Shown in pieces: positions 1 to 9,583 of a stretch of 64,000 nucleotides of DNA. Position numbers and translations under genes: made by a program. The stretch is taken from positions 1 through 64,000 of the forward strand of contig QXJR01000018.1 of NCBI GenBank assembly GCA_020975725.1. Reading direction: 5' to 3'. Under the pieces are notes generated by a model that was not told the DNA's origin, made no database searches, and saw only the letters and a list, made by a program, of their open reading frames with translations. This DNA comes from Picocystis sp. L7. Its lineage: Eukaryota > Chlorophyta > Picocystophyceae > Picocystales > Picocystaceae. Position 1 is the stretch's first letter; the number at the start of each line of letters is the position of its first letter.

Positions 1-1883
1 AGAGGACTCCAAGACAAATTTGACGGATATCGCAAGGCCACGAAAAGGCCGGATAAGGACCTCTGGTCTGAAGCAATCCACAATGAACCGGAGTCCCTCT
101 CAAAGATGAGAACATGGGACATCTGTGACCTACCTGCAGGCAAGAAACCACTTGGCTCCAAATGGATATTTAGAGTAGAAAGGGATGAAATGAACAACAT
201 CACCAAATACAAGGCAAGGCTGGTGGCACTTGGTTGTCATCAGAAACCTGGAGAAGACTACGATGATATATACGCAGTAGTGGTCAGCAAAACAGGTCTG
301 AGAATCTTTCTCACAGCAATCAACCACCAGGATCTCGAGATGCACCAGATGGACATCGAAACAGCATTCCTAAATGCTGACCTGGAAGATGAGGTATACC
401 TCAAAATACCAGATGGACTAAACAAAAAGACGGAAAACCAAGCACTCAAGCTGAACAAGAGCCTGTATGGACTCAAACAGGCACCCAGAGTCTGGAACCA
501 AGAACTAACAAAGACACTCAAGAAGATGAACTTCGAGTGCATAAGAGTGGATGAGAACATGTTGAAATGCCGGACTAACCAAGGAACCTGCTACCTGTGC
601 TTTTACGTAGACGACATCCTGTTAGCCAGCAAAAGCACAACGCTCATAAACCAAATCAAAGATCTAATCAGGCAACACTACAAGGCCACTGACCTGGGAG
701 AAGCCAAAAATTTCCTAGGCATAACCATCAGGAGAGATCGCAATAACAGGATCATGAGCATGGAACTAACAGGAAAGGTAAAGGAGTACCTGGAGCAGGA
801 CAGAGTCACTGAATGTAAGCCAAATCCAAGACCCTTATCAGTACCAGTAACTAGCGAAGAAAAGGGGAAATAGTGGCACAGACCACATATCAAAAAATAG
901 TAGTCCAGCTACAGTATCTCGGTGGAACAACTAGGCCAGACCTAACTCACGCAGCCTCAGTACTCGCAAGATATAATACCTGTCCCACAAGCATCCACTG
1001 GAACGCCATGAGAGGAACATTGAAGTACCTCAAGGGAGCTGAAGACCTTCAGCTCATCTACACTGGAACGACTGAAGATGAAAACCAAGTCATACAAATC
1101 ACTGCATACAGCGATGCAGACTATGCAAGTGACAAGGACAACAAAAGATCCAGAACTGGATTTACCATTCAACTATTGGGTGGATTAGTATCGTGGCAGA
1201 GCAAGCTCCAACCAACAATAGCTACCTCCACAACTGAAGCCGAATACCAGGCAGCATCTGCTGCAATAAAAGAAAGTCTATGGATCAGGAACCTAGTTCA
1301 GCAACTGCTAAATCCAAAACAAGTCAAAGTCACAATACTGATTGACAACCAGTCAACACTCCGACTGCTCAAGAACCCCTCTTCGCGGAATTTCGTCACC
1401 CCAGCGTCACCCCGCTCGCAACCCAGCCCGATCTCCCGGGTCTAAACCGGATATCGACCCGGTCGAATCCTCCATTGACCCAACATTTAATCCAAGTAAG
1501 TTTCCGGTTCGATATCTCTTCCCTGCCTATTAAATTTCTCCCTCCCGAGTTGTACAGATCGCCTTCCGACCGACAGATCGACGAGAATGAAAGATGCTGC
1601 CGACGGGACGACGAACGAAACGCGCGCGCGACGCGGCAAGGACGACACGGCCGACGGACAGGACGTGCTTCATAGAGCGTAGAGCTGCGTGAGAGAAGTG
1701 GTAACGTGTGCGTGGGCTGGAACTGCTGGACGTGGAAAGGAGGCGCTCGTGGGTTTCAGCGACGTGGAACCACGCGGTCGTTCAAGTCGCACGCGGTGGC
1801 GACACTTTCGTGCCTCTTGAACGCTCGCGTGGTGCACAAGGAACGGTAGATGGCTAGTAGAAAAATGGAAAGGGGGTGCACGC

Positions 1884-3905
1884 TCACGTCGACCGCGTCT
1901 GCTTGTATTTGTGGCGAAGGACTGTGTCCCAACTCAACTCACCATAACGACGCTTGTGTCCAGCCTTCGCAGCAAATTGGAAGGCTGCTTTGACAGTATC
2001 AAACTGCTTCTCCGCTTCATCGAACGTAGTAACTTCTTTCCAGTTGTCTTGCAAGGACTCCTGGATAGCTAGCATTATCTTTCGGAAGCGGCGTAATCGC
2101 TCTCGGGCTTTCTTGTCACTGACCTCGCAAAGTTGAATCAAACGCCATGGTCTGTGTCCACTGGCTGCATCACCGAGCATCCAATGATACCAAGACTTTT
2201 GAAGAGTCATATTTGGCACATAAAAGTCACTAGGAAGAGTCTTGTGTGCCTGCAAACCAAAATCAGCAAGGTTTGTTGGACGCTCCTGCGTTCTCGTTTG
2301 AACGGTGTTCCCTTCTTGGAGAAGTCGAGGCACGTCCTTCAATCCACTCTCTTCAAGGAGGCGTAGCACTGTCTTTTCAAGATTAGAAGCTGTGAGAGGT
2401 GCACCTTCAATCTTACCATCAGCAATGGCTTCATCCAAAGCATCTCGGAACAACTTTGGGAGTTGACTCAATTGCTCATCCACTCCGGGTATGAGCTTTG
2501 CTACTTGGTCCTTCACGATTCGCATGGACCGGAGCAAGGCACAATGTGGCGGCACACCTGTTGCACACAAATTGGCTTCCATGGCAAGAGGATTGTCTTG
2601 AAAGCCACTGAAAATCAAGGATTGCAACTTCTCCATTGCTTGCTTGTTGTTGATTGTCCTATCGGCCCACAACTTGTGGCCCGGAGGTAGTTGCTCACGT
2701 AACTTCAAAATGTGAAAGACAACACTAGCAAGACAGCGCCGAGCAACACCAGGATTCACTTGATTCACGTCCATAGTGCTCTTGCAACACTCGTCGATGA
2801 AAGCCTCGTCTTCCTCTGTCTCTGGCATGAAGATGGGAGGAAGAATTGCCAACTCTTCCCCATTCATAGGCAAGCCTGTCAATACACGGCCAACATGCTC
2901 ATCTCCTGCTGAATCGTAACGACGATATGTGTCCTCCACGCCCGGTTGTGTCCACCCAGCTCCCAAACTTATGGCCGACGAAGAAGGGCATGCCGTGCCA
3001 CCTGCACTCGCATAAGTGGCCGCACCCTTTCGAAATGAGTGTGTCCCGACGCTTTGAGTAGTCATTCCGTTCTCTTCAAGAATATTCGCTATCTCCTTTG
3101 CCTTGGCATGCAACCCCACCCTAAATCGACGTGCACATTCATCTTGAGACCCATGAAAAAGTGGCAAACTCCCATCACTATTGCCAACACGGGTGTTTGT
3201 CACGATGAGGTAGACCCCCAACGCAGTAATAGCACAAGTCCAAGGGGAAAGGGGGTTGGCGTAAATTGCCCGAGGGTACTTTGATAGTTTGCCATCTTGG
3301 TCCGTCTTTTGTTGGGCATAATAGATCAACAAATGGTCCTCTTTGCACTTGATATGGTTGACACTTATGTGCGAGATGTTGTCACTTCGTCCCATCAAGT
3401 TCCAAAGCATCGTTGCATACGTCCACCCAAAGGGACCATACAACTTGTCGCACGCAATCCTTTTGCAAAGCTCCGCATAGACCTTGAAAGGGAGCTCTGC
3501 CATTCCCTTTTCCACACTCATTCCACGTTTTTTTTGCAACCGAACCCTACGCCGCTTCCATCCATTGAGCACTTGATTGACCGTCGGAGAGAGTTTGAGC
3601 CACACGTCGGTTTTGCCAAAGTCCTTGAAAAGCAAATGCAAAGCAGCGCGGTATGACGATAGCCTACTCTCGGACAACTTTTTGAAGTCATCCTTCCAGC
3701 TCCAAATTGGCTCGAGTATTTTTTGGGGGGTGAGGAGATCCCAATGCAATGGCTCGATTGGTTCTTCACAATAGCTCGGTAGCAAAGAATAGATCATGGC
3801 TTCATCCGACGTCCCATTTCGTGGCCGAACCATGGCTAGGTTTGCCTCCAATTGCGAAGCGAAAGGTGCGTTCAAAGCATCATCGCCACTTTTGTAGAAG
3901 TGCAA
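1884..3905 (-). CDS. Crypton-type tyrosine recombinase
   Basis: This 673-codon frame shows the full YR catalytic set in order: a first Arg in LMGRSDN, a Lys in QQKTDQDG, the HxxR box in GTHSFRKGAATY, a Trp in GAGWTQPG, and the nucleophile Tyr in VEDTYRRY. The spacing and sequence (RSDN, VYANP-like YANP, GTHSFRKGAATY, AGW) match the CryptonS-like recombinases known from oomycetes and diatoms. It would cut and rejoin DNA through a 3'-phosphotyrosine. The first codon of the frame as given is not ATG. The frame stays open upstream to about 3990, and the first in-frame ATG is at 3830, so the true start is unresolved. The catalytic domain looks intact, so the element may be recent. Confidence 0.8.
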   Translation of the reverse strand: MHFYKSGDDALNAPFASQLEANLAMVRPRNGTSDEAMIYSLLPSYCEEPIEPLHWDLLTPQKILEPIWSWKDDFKKLSESRLSSYRAALHLLFKDFGKTDVWLKLSPTVNQVLNGWKRRRVRLQKKRGMSVEKGMAELPFKVYAELCKRIACDKLYGPFGWTYATMLWNLMGRSDNISHISVNHIKCKEDHLLIYYAQQKTDQDGKLSKYPRAIYANPLSPWTCAITALGVYLIVTNTRVGNSDGSLPLFHGSQDECARRFRVGLHAKAKEIANILEENGMTTQSVGTHSFRKGAATYASAGGTACPSSSAISLGAGWTQPGVEDTYRRYDSAGDEHVGRVLTGLPMNGEELAILPPIFMPETEEDEAFIDECCKSTMDVNQVNPGVARRCLASVVFHILKLREQLPPGHKLWADRTINNKQAMEKLQSLIFSGFQDNPLAMEANLCATGVPPHCALLRSMRIVKDQVAKLIPGVDEQLSQLPKLFRDALDEAIADGKIEGAPLTASNLEKTVLRLLEESGLKDVPRLLQEGNTVQTRTQERPTNLADFGLQAHKTLPSDFYVPNMTLQKSWYHWMLGDAASGHRPWRLIQLCEVSDKKARERLRRFRKIMLAIQESLQDNWKEVTTFDEAEKQFDTVKAAFQFAAKAGHKRRYGELSWDTVLRHKYKQTRST

Positions 3906-4150
3906 GAGAAAAAACGCAGCACCATGTTTGTAACGATCCCGTCTTTCATGTATGTGCTCCCACGTAGCTCTTCCACTAAATCCATTTGCCCTCCATCGCC
4001 TTCATGAAAAGTGTCTTGCTCGCATCCCCCACGTCCATCAAGAACCGCACTTCGCGTTCCGTCTTGCGCACGAATCGCAATCGCACGCACGTCGAGTTGC
4101 AGTTGGCGTGCACGCACGGAAGGTTCGTTCACCATGGCCTCGTAGTCGGC

Positions 4151-4284
4151 GTCACCCTACGAGGGTGACGAAATTACCCGGATTTCCCTTCCTCCGGGCT
4201 CTTGTGTGGAAAACAGTGGGGAGAACAGACCGAAGGAAAACCCGTTCCGGTAATTTCGTCACCCTCCCAGGGTGACCGAACCCC
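4151..4284. repeat. GTCACCC palindromes and a MITE-like inverted repeat at the Crypton right end
   Basis: GTCACCC-N5-GGGTGAC occurs at 4151-4169, and a second copy of the same design spans about 4260-4277. Between them, a 20-bp arm at 4161-4181 (GAGGGTGACGAAATTACC...) is the inverted match of 4247-4266, with one extra base. The unit of about 106 bp looks like a nested miniature element or a recombinase-binding array. The shared GTCACCC core is also in the outer ends of the insertion. Confidence 0.6.
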
Positions 4285-4528
4285 AAACTGGGCTCGATCT
4301 GGGGTGACGAAATGCCCAGAACCCACAATCTGTCACACGGGCCAAACACATTGATGTCCAGCATCACTTCATACGAGAACGAGCAATGAGAAATGAAGTG
4401 GAAATGAACCACTGCGAAACAGAGAAAATGTGGGCTGACTTCCTGACCAAAAAAGTACCAACAGCAAAGTTCAAGCTATGCATATAGCAACTTGGAACGA
4501 CCTGGACCAATACAGAGCTGAGTGGGAG

Positions 4529-4986
4529 TGTTGGAAGGAATACCCCTTCTAGTAAGACACAGCCCCGTACAGAACCAAGCCCAAAGAGGGACGCGCCAAA
4601 AGAGAGGGTCCCAGCAAGTCGAGACGGAAGAACCGACGAAGACGATCAGGACGCAGAAGCCCCTGAGCTCACGTGACGAATCAAGTCGCACGTGACAAGA
4701 GGATGGTCAGCTTGCGGAGGATACGAGGCGATCAACCCCTCGACAATCTCGCTAGAGCGCAGTATTTAAAGCGCTCGCGATTCTACCTGTAATTAGTTTT
4801 TGCATTACCAATCGACACCGCCCATCTGCCTTCGACCAACGTGCCTGCACCTCCAACGACGTGCCTCTCGTGTGGATCGCTACCACAGAGAAGAGAAACC
4901 CTCGCAGTGACGAAACCCTCGGATCAGCCTTACAGCGTGAACCAAATTGTCCCACACAGAAGGACCCTGATCAAGTCATTTTATCA
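4529..4986 (+). repeat. Probable 3' LTR of the copia element
   Basis: A TGTTGG start directly follows a short purine tract at 4518-4528, as expected for a copia LTR after its polypurine tract. A TATA-like stretch (TATTTAAA) sits near 4763. The right end is put at a TTATCA ending at 4986. This end is a guess, because the matching 5' LTR is outside the window. Confidence 0.5.
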
Positions 4987-5562
4987 GGTGAACCCGGGTT
5001 CTTGAAGTTGGTCCCGTCAGTCCCGGTCTTGATTGGGGGACTACCCGTCCTGTCAAGAGTATCGGGCTCAGAGCCGGGTCACCCCTTACTAAGGGGAGGT
5101 CTCTCCCCGCTATTCACTGCAATTGTTACTGTCTATCCTTTGAATGGGAGCTACCCTCGATGGGGATAAGGTGACCTTGCGTAACACAAGGGGAGGCGAC
5201 CTCGCTTCCTGTCATGGTGACGCGTTGGTCTGTCGACGGACTGTCGCACCACCTTTCGAAGTCAATCGTCGGCCGCGCTCGTGCAATGTTCGGCCTGCCC
5301 TTTCAAATACGCCAACCCGTCGATGCCTGCTTCCTCAGCGAAGCGTGTAGTTCGGAACCCCGTACTGGCTTCCGAACCTAGTATTGTTGTTCTCCATCAA
5401 TCACGCCCCGCAAAGGGCACGAACCTGCCCGCGATGCCCGAGGTCGATTCGACGCGGGCATCCTCGACGCAACGTGGTCCCTGGCCACTGCCCCTCCCCA
5501 ACAAAATCACTCCTTGAAAGGTTCCATTTTTCGAACGGGACTCCCCCCCGTGGAGGTCACTT

Positions 5563-5584
5563 GTACCGGCCCCGCGGCCGGTAC
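5563..5584. repeat. Perfect hairpin, 9-bp stem
   Basis: GTACCGGCC-CCGC-GGCCGGTAC forms a perfect 9-bp GC-rich stem with a 4-base loop, about 0.5 kb upstream of the first DUF285 gene. Function unknown. Confidence 0.6.
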
Positions 5585-5689
5585 AACCCGGGCATTTGCC
5601 TCGACGGGACATGTCATCTTTCGGTCGCCCCGGAGGGAATACGATGCCTAAATCAAAAAACAATCGCCAAATTCGTAGAGGAAAACGCC

Positions 5690-5724
5690 GGGCAAGTCGG
5701 GCAACCTGCCCGACTTGCCCGACA
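5690..5724. repeat. Perfect hairpin, 15-bp stem
   Basis: The 15-base arm CGGGCAAGTCGGGCA is followed after about 3 bases by its exact complement. This is a very stable cruciform or hairpin about 0.36 kb upstream of the DUF285 start codon. No counterpart is obvious at the same distance from the second copy. Confidence 0.6.
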
Positions 5725-5856
5725 TCGAGCCTGTGAACGCAGCTCCGCTTACCCTGTCTCGTCCGAGGTCGGGTGACATGTGAACTAGTCTCAGGGGGAG
5801 GCGGGGAGGCGGGGAGGCGGGGAGGACAGCGCAGACGTATCCTTGAATCGGGGCGC

Positions 5857-7470
5857 CCCACCCTCCGACCCCACCTTCGACCCAGCGGGGTCTTCCTCCG
5901 CTCCACCTTCCCTCTCGCTCCCTCGTTGCCGCAGGGGTTGTGGAGGAATGGGGAGACCTTCCCCCAACAGGGAAGCAATCCACCCGCCTGTCTCCTTCCT
6001 AATTTCCACCTTCTTCCCGCCGCCGACCCATTGCTCCGTCGAAGACGCGCATGAAGGTTCGGTGCGAACACGCGCCAGCCATGGCCACGTCTTCCTCTAT
6101 CCTGGCCTTGATCCTGCTCGTCGGAACGGGCCTCCAACAAGCCTTCGCAGGAGATAATCCGAGCTTGTTTTTTCGGGCCGACAACGGCGTGACCGTACTG
6201 TGTCCCGATGCGGACGTGGGCGACACCGGCGTGGTAGACGGGATATCCTACACCAAACGCGACAGAGCCGGCCTGGATGCCTTGATCGCGAATGATGTAA
6301 ACGATCCAGAGATCGCCCGTACCTGCACGACCGGGGTCACGGACATGAGCTTCTTGTTCTTCTTGCAAAACCTTTTCGACCAAGACATCGGCAGCTGGGA
6401 CACCAGCAGTGTGAACGATATGACGGCCTTGTTTTCTTCTGCCAGTACCTTCAACCAAGCCATTGGAGAATGGGACACCAGCCAGGTGACCATCATGGGG
6501 AACATGTTCAGTGGTGCGAGTAGCTTCAACCAAGCCATTGGAGAATGGGACACAAGGCAGGTGACCAACATGGAGAACATGTTTGATTTTGCCAGCAACT
6601 TTAACCAAGACATTGGGAAATGGGACACAAGCCAGGTGACCACCATGGCGAACATGTTCAATTTTGCCAGCAACTTTAACCAAGACATTGGGAAATGGGA
6701 CACGAGCCAGGTGACCAACATGGCGAACGTGTTCACTTTTGCCAGCAACTTCAACCAAGGCATTGGCAGCTGGAACACAAGCAGTGTGACCAACATGAGG
6801 GTCATGTTCAGTTTCGCCAACAGCTTTAACCAAGACATCAGTGGTTGGGACACTAGCCAGGTGGAAAACATGGAGGACATGTTCGTTTTTGCCGGCAACT
6901 TTAACCAAGATCTGTCCACTTGGAATGTGGATGCTGTGAACAATTGTCTTAATTTTGCTGTCGGTGCAGGATTTCAAAATCAGACGGGTCGGCAACCGGT
7001 CTTTAGTACTTGTTCACCAGCTCCACCATGAACTTAGAACATTCAGCTGCCGCTTGGGAGAGGAGCATGTGGCCTGCTACTCTGTGTGGAGAGCATGGCC
7101 CATGGACCACGTAACCAGCACTTCGCTTGCTTAGAAACTCTGTGTAATAGAGGTGATCTGTCTTTGTGTTTTCGTCATCAGTAGATTTACGCGGGTACCA
7201 ACATCAGTCTTCGACATGGGCGGGAGTAGCTCCCGAAGCATGCACAAGAAGTTCGTGCTGATCATGTGCACACGTGCCAGACGCTCCTAACGAGACACCA
7301 GCAACATAGAAACCAGCCCAACGAACAGGATGAACTTTATTTTCAATGGTGTGGGCAGCTTCGACCAAGACCTCTCAAGATGGTTTGTGTCCCAATTCTG
7401 CACATATCCATCCTTGTTTTATTCAAGAAGTGTATTCGACGGTCAAACAGCAAAGCAACCTCAATGGGGG
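5857..7470 (+). repeat. Left arm of a 1.6-kb inverted duplication
   Basis: This arm pairs with 12993-14710 in reverse orientation. From 7031 to 7470 the arms keep a constant register (position x pairs with 20463-x), with no indel and no difference that I can see. Across the gene the ends are near-identical while the repeats diverge. Upstream of the start codons similarity falls to roughly 80 percent and fades near 5857. Confidence 0.8.
6081..7031 (+). CDS. Secreted DUF285/BspA-like repeat protein, copy 1
   Basis: The 316-residue protein starts at MATSSS, with a signal peptide of about 22 residues (hydrophobic core LALILLVG, cleavage near QQAFA). A conserved head of about 85 residues follows. 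Then come eight 25-residue DUF285 units of the form FNQDIGxWDTSxVTxMxxMF, and a Cys-containing tail ending [12 protein letters not shown]285 (BspA-like, leucine-rich-repeat related) proteins are surface or secreted in bacteria, protists and algae; adhesion is the usual suggestion. An in-frame ATG at 6051 would spoil the signal peptide, so 6081 is preferred. The open frame opposite it is a by-product of the 75-bp repeat. The twin copy is at 13432-14457. Confidence 0.85.
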   Translation: MATSSSILALILLVGTGLQQAFAGDNPSLFFRADNGVTVLCPDADVGDTGVVDGISYTKRDRAGLDALIANDVNDPEIARTCTTGVTDMSFLFFLQNLFDQDIGSWDTSSVNDMTALFSSASTFNQAIGEWDTSQVTIMGNMFSGASSFNQAIGEWDTRQVTNMENMFDFASNFNQDIGKWDTSQVTTMANMFNFASNFNQDIGKWDTSQVTNMANVFTFASNFNQGIGSWNTSSVTNMRVMFSFANSFNQDISGWDTSQVENMEDMFVFAGNFNQDLSTWNVDAVNNCLNFAVGAGFQNQTGRQPVFSTCSPAPP

Positions 7471-7473
7471 ACG
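7294..7473 (+). pseudogene. Silent DUF285 C-terminal cassette downstream of copy 1
   Basis: About 260 bp beyond the stop of copy 1, an open stretch of about 60 codons reads as one DUF285 unit plus tail: DTSNIET..., then FNGVGSFDQDLSRW, then a Cys and TAKQPQWGT. This is the same layout as the last unit and tail of the real gene. It has no signal peptide or head, so it cannot be a gene alone. It could be a 3' exon, a relic of a longer tandem gene, or a donor cassette. An identical copy lies at 12990-13169. Confidence 0.6.
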
Positions 7474-8759
7474 CCGGTTAGGCCTGGCTCTCCTATCAAG
7501 CCATGGCCCCACGATATTGAGTGCAGTGAGTGGCAGGCCCCCGAGAATCAGCTAGTCAATCGAATGAACCCCTGACTAATTGTTGAAACGAATGTTAGTT
7601 CGTTCAGAGTTAACAGCTCTCCCCGCAAGACTGAGTCCTCCAACCAAGGGGAAGGGACGGTCCACAACTCAGCTTGTGGATCACCAACGACACGACCCAC
7701 GACGAACAACGCCGTACAAGAACGAACTAACGAATTCGGCATTTACAACGGCCAGCGAGGCCTCCCCGGGTCCCTACGAGACCCTGGTCTGCGGGACTAG
7801 ACCCCCGAGACCCCATATGGATGAGGGGCAATGGTGTCCCTTCTCAAACAACGGCTGTGCCGTTCCGGAACTAGAGTCAGTCCCCTTGGGGGTTCGTATT
7901 GAAGGAAGGTCGCCCACGATTTGAACGGGTTTCTTATGAGGGATAGCGGGGATTTCGACGGAAACAACCGACTAATGGGGATCGACTACATCTCTACCTT
8001 TGCTCCTAGAAGGTAGGGCTGGGAGTCTGGACGGTGTCGATGCGACTGCTAGCTCATGTTTGCCCTGGGGCGTACGCAACGGACGGTCAGATGCAACTCT
8101 AGGGAGCACGTGGGTTGCCGTGACACCCCAGTTGCCCCAAGTCCAACCACCAGTGAGAGACGGTGAGAGAGGTTGATCCTAGGTCTCTCTTTGCTTTGTG
8201 ATACACTTTTTCTACTTGTCTAGCCAAGTGCGCAACACGCCTCCTCCTCCGTCCTTGACCAACGCGAGGGACACGTCATTTGGACGCTCCAGCACGTCCA
8301 TCCACGCCTCCCACGCCGGCCGAGGCTCGTTCAATGCAAGGAAGAAGAGAAAAAAGAAGACCCCGTCACACGGGGTGAAGGGCCTGTTCTCCGACGAAAT
8401 CCTCGTCACCAAGGGTGAGTGTGTGAAGGAAACAACTCCACGGACGCAAGTCTAATAAATTCGACTAGTGGATACACTCAAGTATACCGTTGTGCATGCA
8501 TTGGACGAAATCGAATATCTGCGATTGTTTAAGTGCGTAGTGCATGGCTTGCAATCTAGACATTTGACGAAGACACCACTTCCATATCGCATTTCTCTTG
8601 CCATCGAGCAAACACATTATAAGTCGTTGTCGAAGTACGAAATTGTAGGAAAGGGTATCACAAACTCTCATGCAGTAGCGAAAGGCACACTCCACGGCAG
8701 GTCACAACCCGTGCGTGGATAGCAGAAGTTAAACTAAGTGAAATCAACAATACAGCAGG
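7474..8759. other. No gene recognised
   Basis: This part of the loop between the inverted DUF285 genes has only short, unconvincing open frames. The 8460-8760 part is richer in A and T and directly precedes copia gag-like sequence, so it may be leader or LTR remains. Confidence 0.4.
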
Positions 8760-8775
8760 TTAAGAGCCTTGAAAC

Positions 8776-9112
8776 CATGAGTATATAGACGAATGATCCC
8801 ACAAAGCTCAATACTGCACCCCGATTAGATGGAGAAAATTGGAAGGATTGGCTTTTAAGAGTGAAAAATCACCTTAGTCTTAAGAGACTATGGGTAGTCA
8901 ATTAGAGTGAACCCACCAAGGAGGAAAAAAGGAAGAAAAAACAATATTCGCGAATAAGGACTCAGCAAGATTCAGACTTTTGCAATGCATTCAACCGGAA
9001 TATGTAGACAATGTGGCTCTTTTTGACACACCTCATCAGGTGCGAAGTGGCTCGAAGGACTTGGACGAGAAAATTGGATACGTTCGAGAACAACTATTGA
9101 ATTATGAATTAA
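8776..9112 (+). mobile_element. Copia gag-like fossil fragment
   Basis: Broken pieces resemble the start of a copia gag (LDGENWKDWLLRVKNHL, the usual conserved N-terminal block) followed by a later gag block (LLQCIQPEYVDNV). Only a few hundred bases remain. The fragment is clearly broken, older than the 5' copia element, and abuts a different retroelement piece. Confidence 0.55.
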
Positions 9113-9583
9113 ACTATTGCGCCCAGCCCTCTCGAGACACCTGTCTTGCCGAGGTTGTCCTTCGACGATGAGGAATATGCACTCGATCGTGAGGCTTTTG
9201 AGACGTTCTCAATTATATTCGGGCCATTTACTTGGGACTTGTTTGCCTTGCCAAACAACGCCCAATGTCCGGCCTTCTTTACACGGGAGACCAATGCTCT
9301 CGCCCAAGAGTGGGCTAGTCTTGGCAACCTATGGGCACACCCACCCTGTTGCCTCATTGACTCCGTGATAGGCAAGCTGGAGGCCGAACCTAGAGCCCTT
9401 GTGACCATGATCACTCCGCATTGGCCAAAGGCTCCCTGGTTCCCTCGCTTGCAGCATCTCGCTACCTACCAGGAGGTACTCGGGAGGCATGAGGGAATAT
9501 TCTCGGATGGCCGAGGAAGGCCCTTGCCTTCCCCTCACTGGGACGTCCTCCTTAGCCATGTCCCTAGGCGGATGCAGGGCTAG
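9113..9583 (+). mobile_element. DIRS/Ngaro-like retroelement fossil (RNase H end)
   Basis: An open stretch carries the pattern typical of the RNase H/C-terminal part of DIRS-group elements: FGPFTWDLFALPNNAQ, then AQEW...LWAHPP, then ITPHWPKAPWFP. No reverse transcriptase or tyrosine recombinase is seen beside it. It is therefore an isolated fragment. Confidence 0.55.

Larger units (their letters stand above)
1372..4324 (-). mobile_element. Crypton-like tyrosine-recombinase DNA transposon inserted in the copia RNase H
   Basis: The insertion is bounded by a 7-bp direct repeat AGAACCC (1372-1378 and 4318-4324). Just inside both ends an inverted 13-bp motif ATTTCGTCACCCC occurs (1390-1402 and, as complement, 4301-4313). 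It carries one tyrosine-recombinase gene on the minus strand. Cryptons move through a YR enzyme and are usually flanked by a short shared crossover sequence rather than a transposase-made duplication. That fits AGAACCC, but the inverted near-terminal motif is not typical of described Cryptons. Total insert is about 2.95 kb. The family call rests on the YR protein; the boundary call rests on the copia frame resuming exactly after the repeat. Confidence 0.75.
1..4986 (+). mobile_element. Ty1/copia LTR retrotransposon, right-hand part, interrupted fossil
   Basis: The first 0.9 kb encodes a copia-type reverse transcriptase (RVT_2) with the YVDDIL active-site box and the SLYGLKQAPR motif. RNase H follows to about 1375 with the STTEAEY and DNQS boxes. 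After the inserted Crypton-like element the RNase H tail (KHID...HHFIRE) resumes near 4325 and ends near 4485. A purine-rich tract and a likely 3' LTR follow. The 5' part lies outside the window. The element is broken: besides the insertion I see about one or two breaks. Its protein is still easy to read, which suggests a moderate rather than ancient age. Confidence 0.85.
4987..5856. other. Non-coding stretch left of the DUF285 inverted repeat
   Basis: No gene is supported here. It is GC-rich with several short palindromes, two of which are strong enough to list on their own. The motif around 5762-5786 (GAGGTCGGGTGACATGTGAAC) recurs upstream of the second DUF285 gene near 14737-14760, so this part may be conserved upstream sequence of the gene pair. 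Confidence 0.5.

Noticed and set aside
6390-6960. Regular 75-bp repeats considered as a CRISPR-like array
   Set aside because: The units are coding DUF285 repeats with no spacers, in a eukaryotic gene.
5397-6995. A 532-codon minus-strand frame across DUF285 copy 1
   Set aside because: It is the mirror of the 75-bp coding repeat; the plus frame has the signal peptide and family match.
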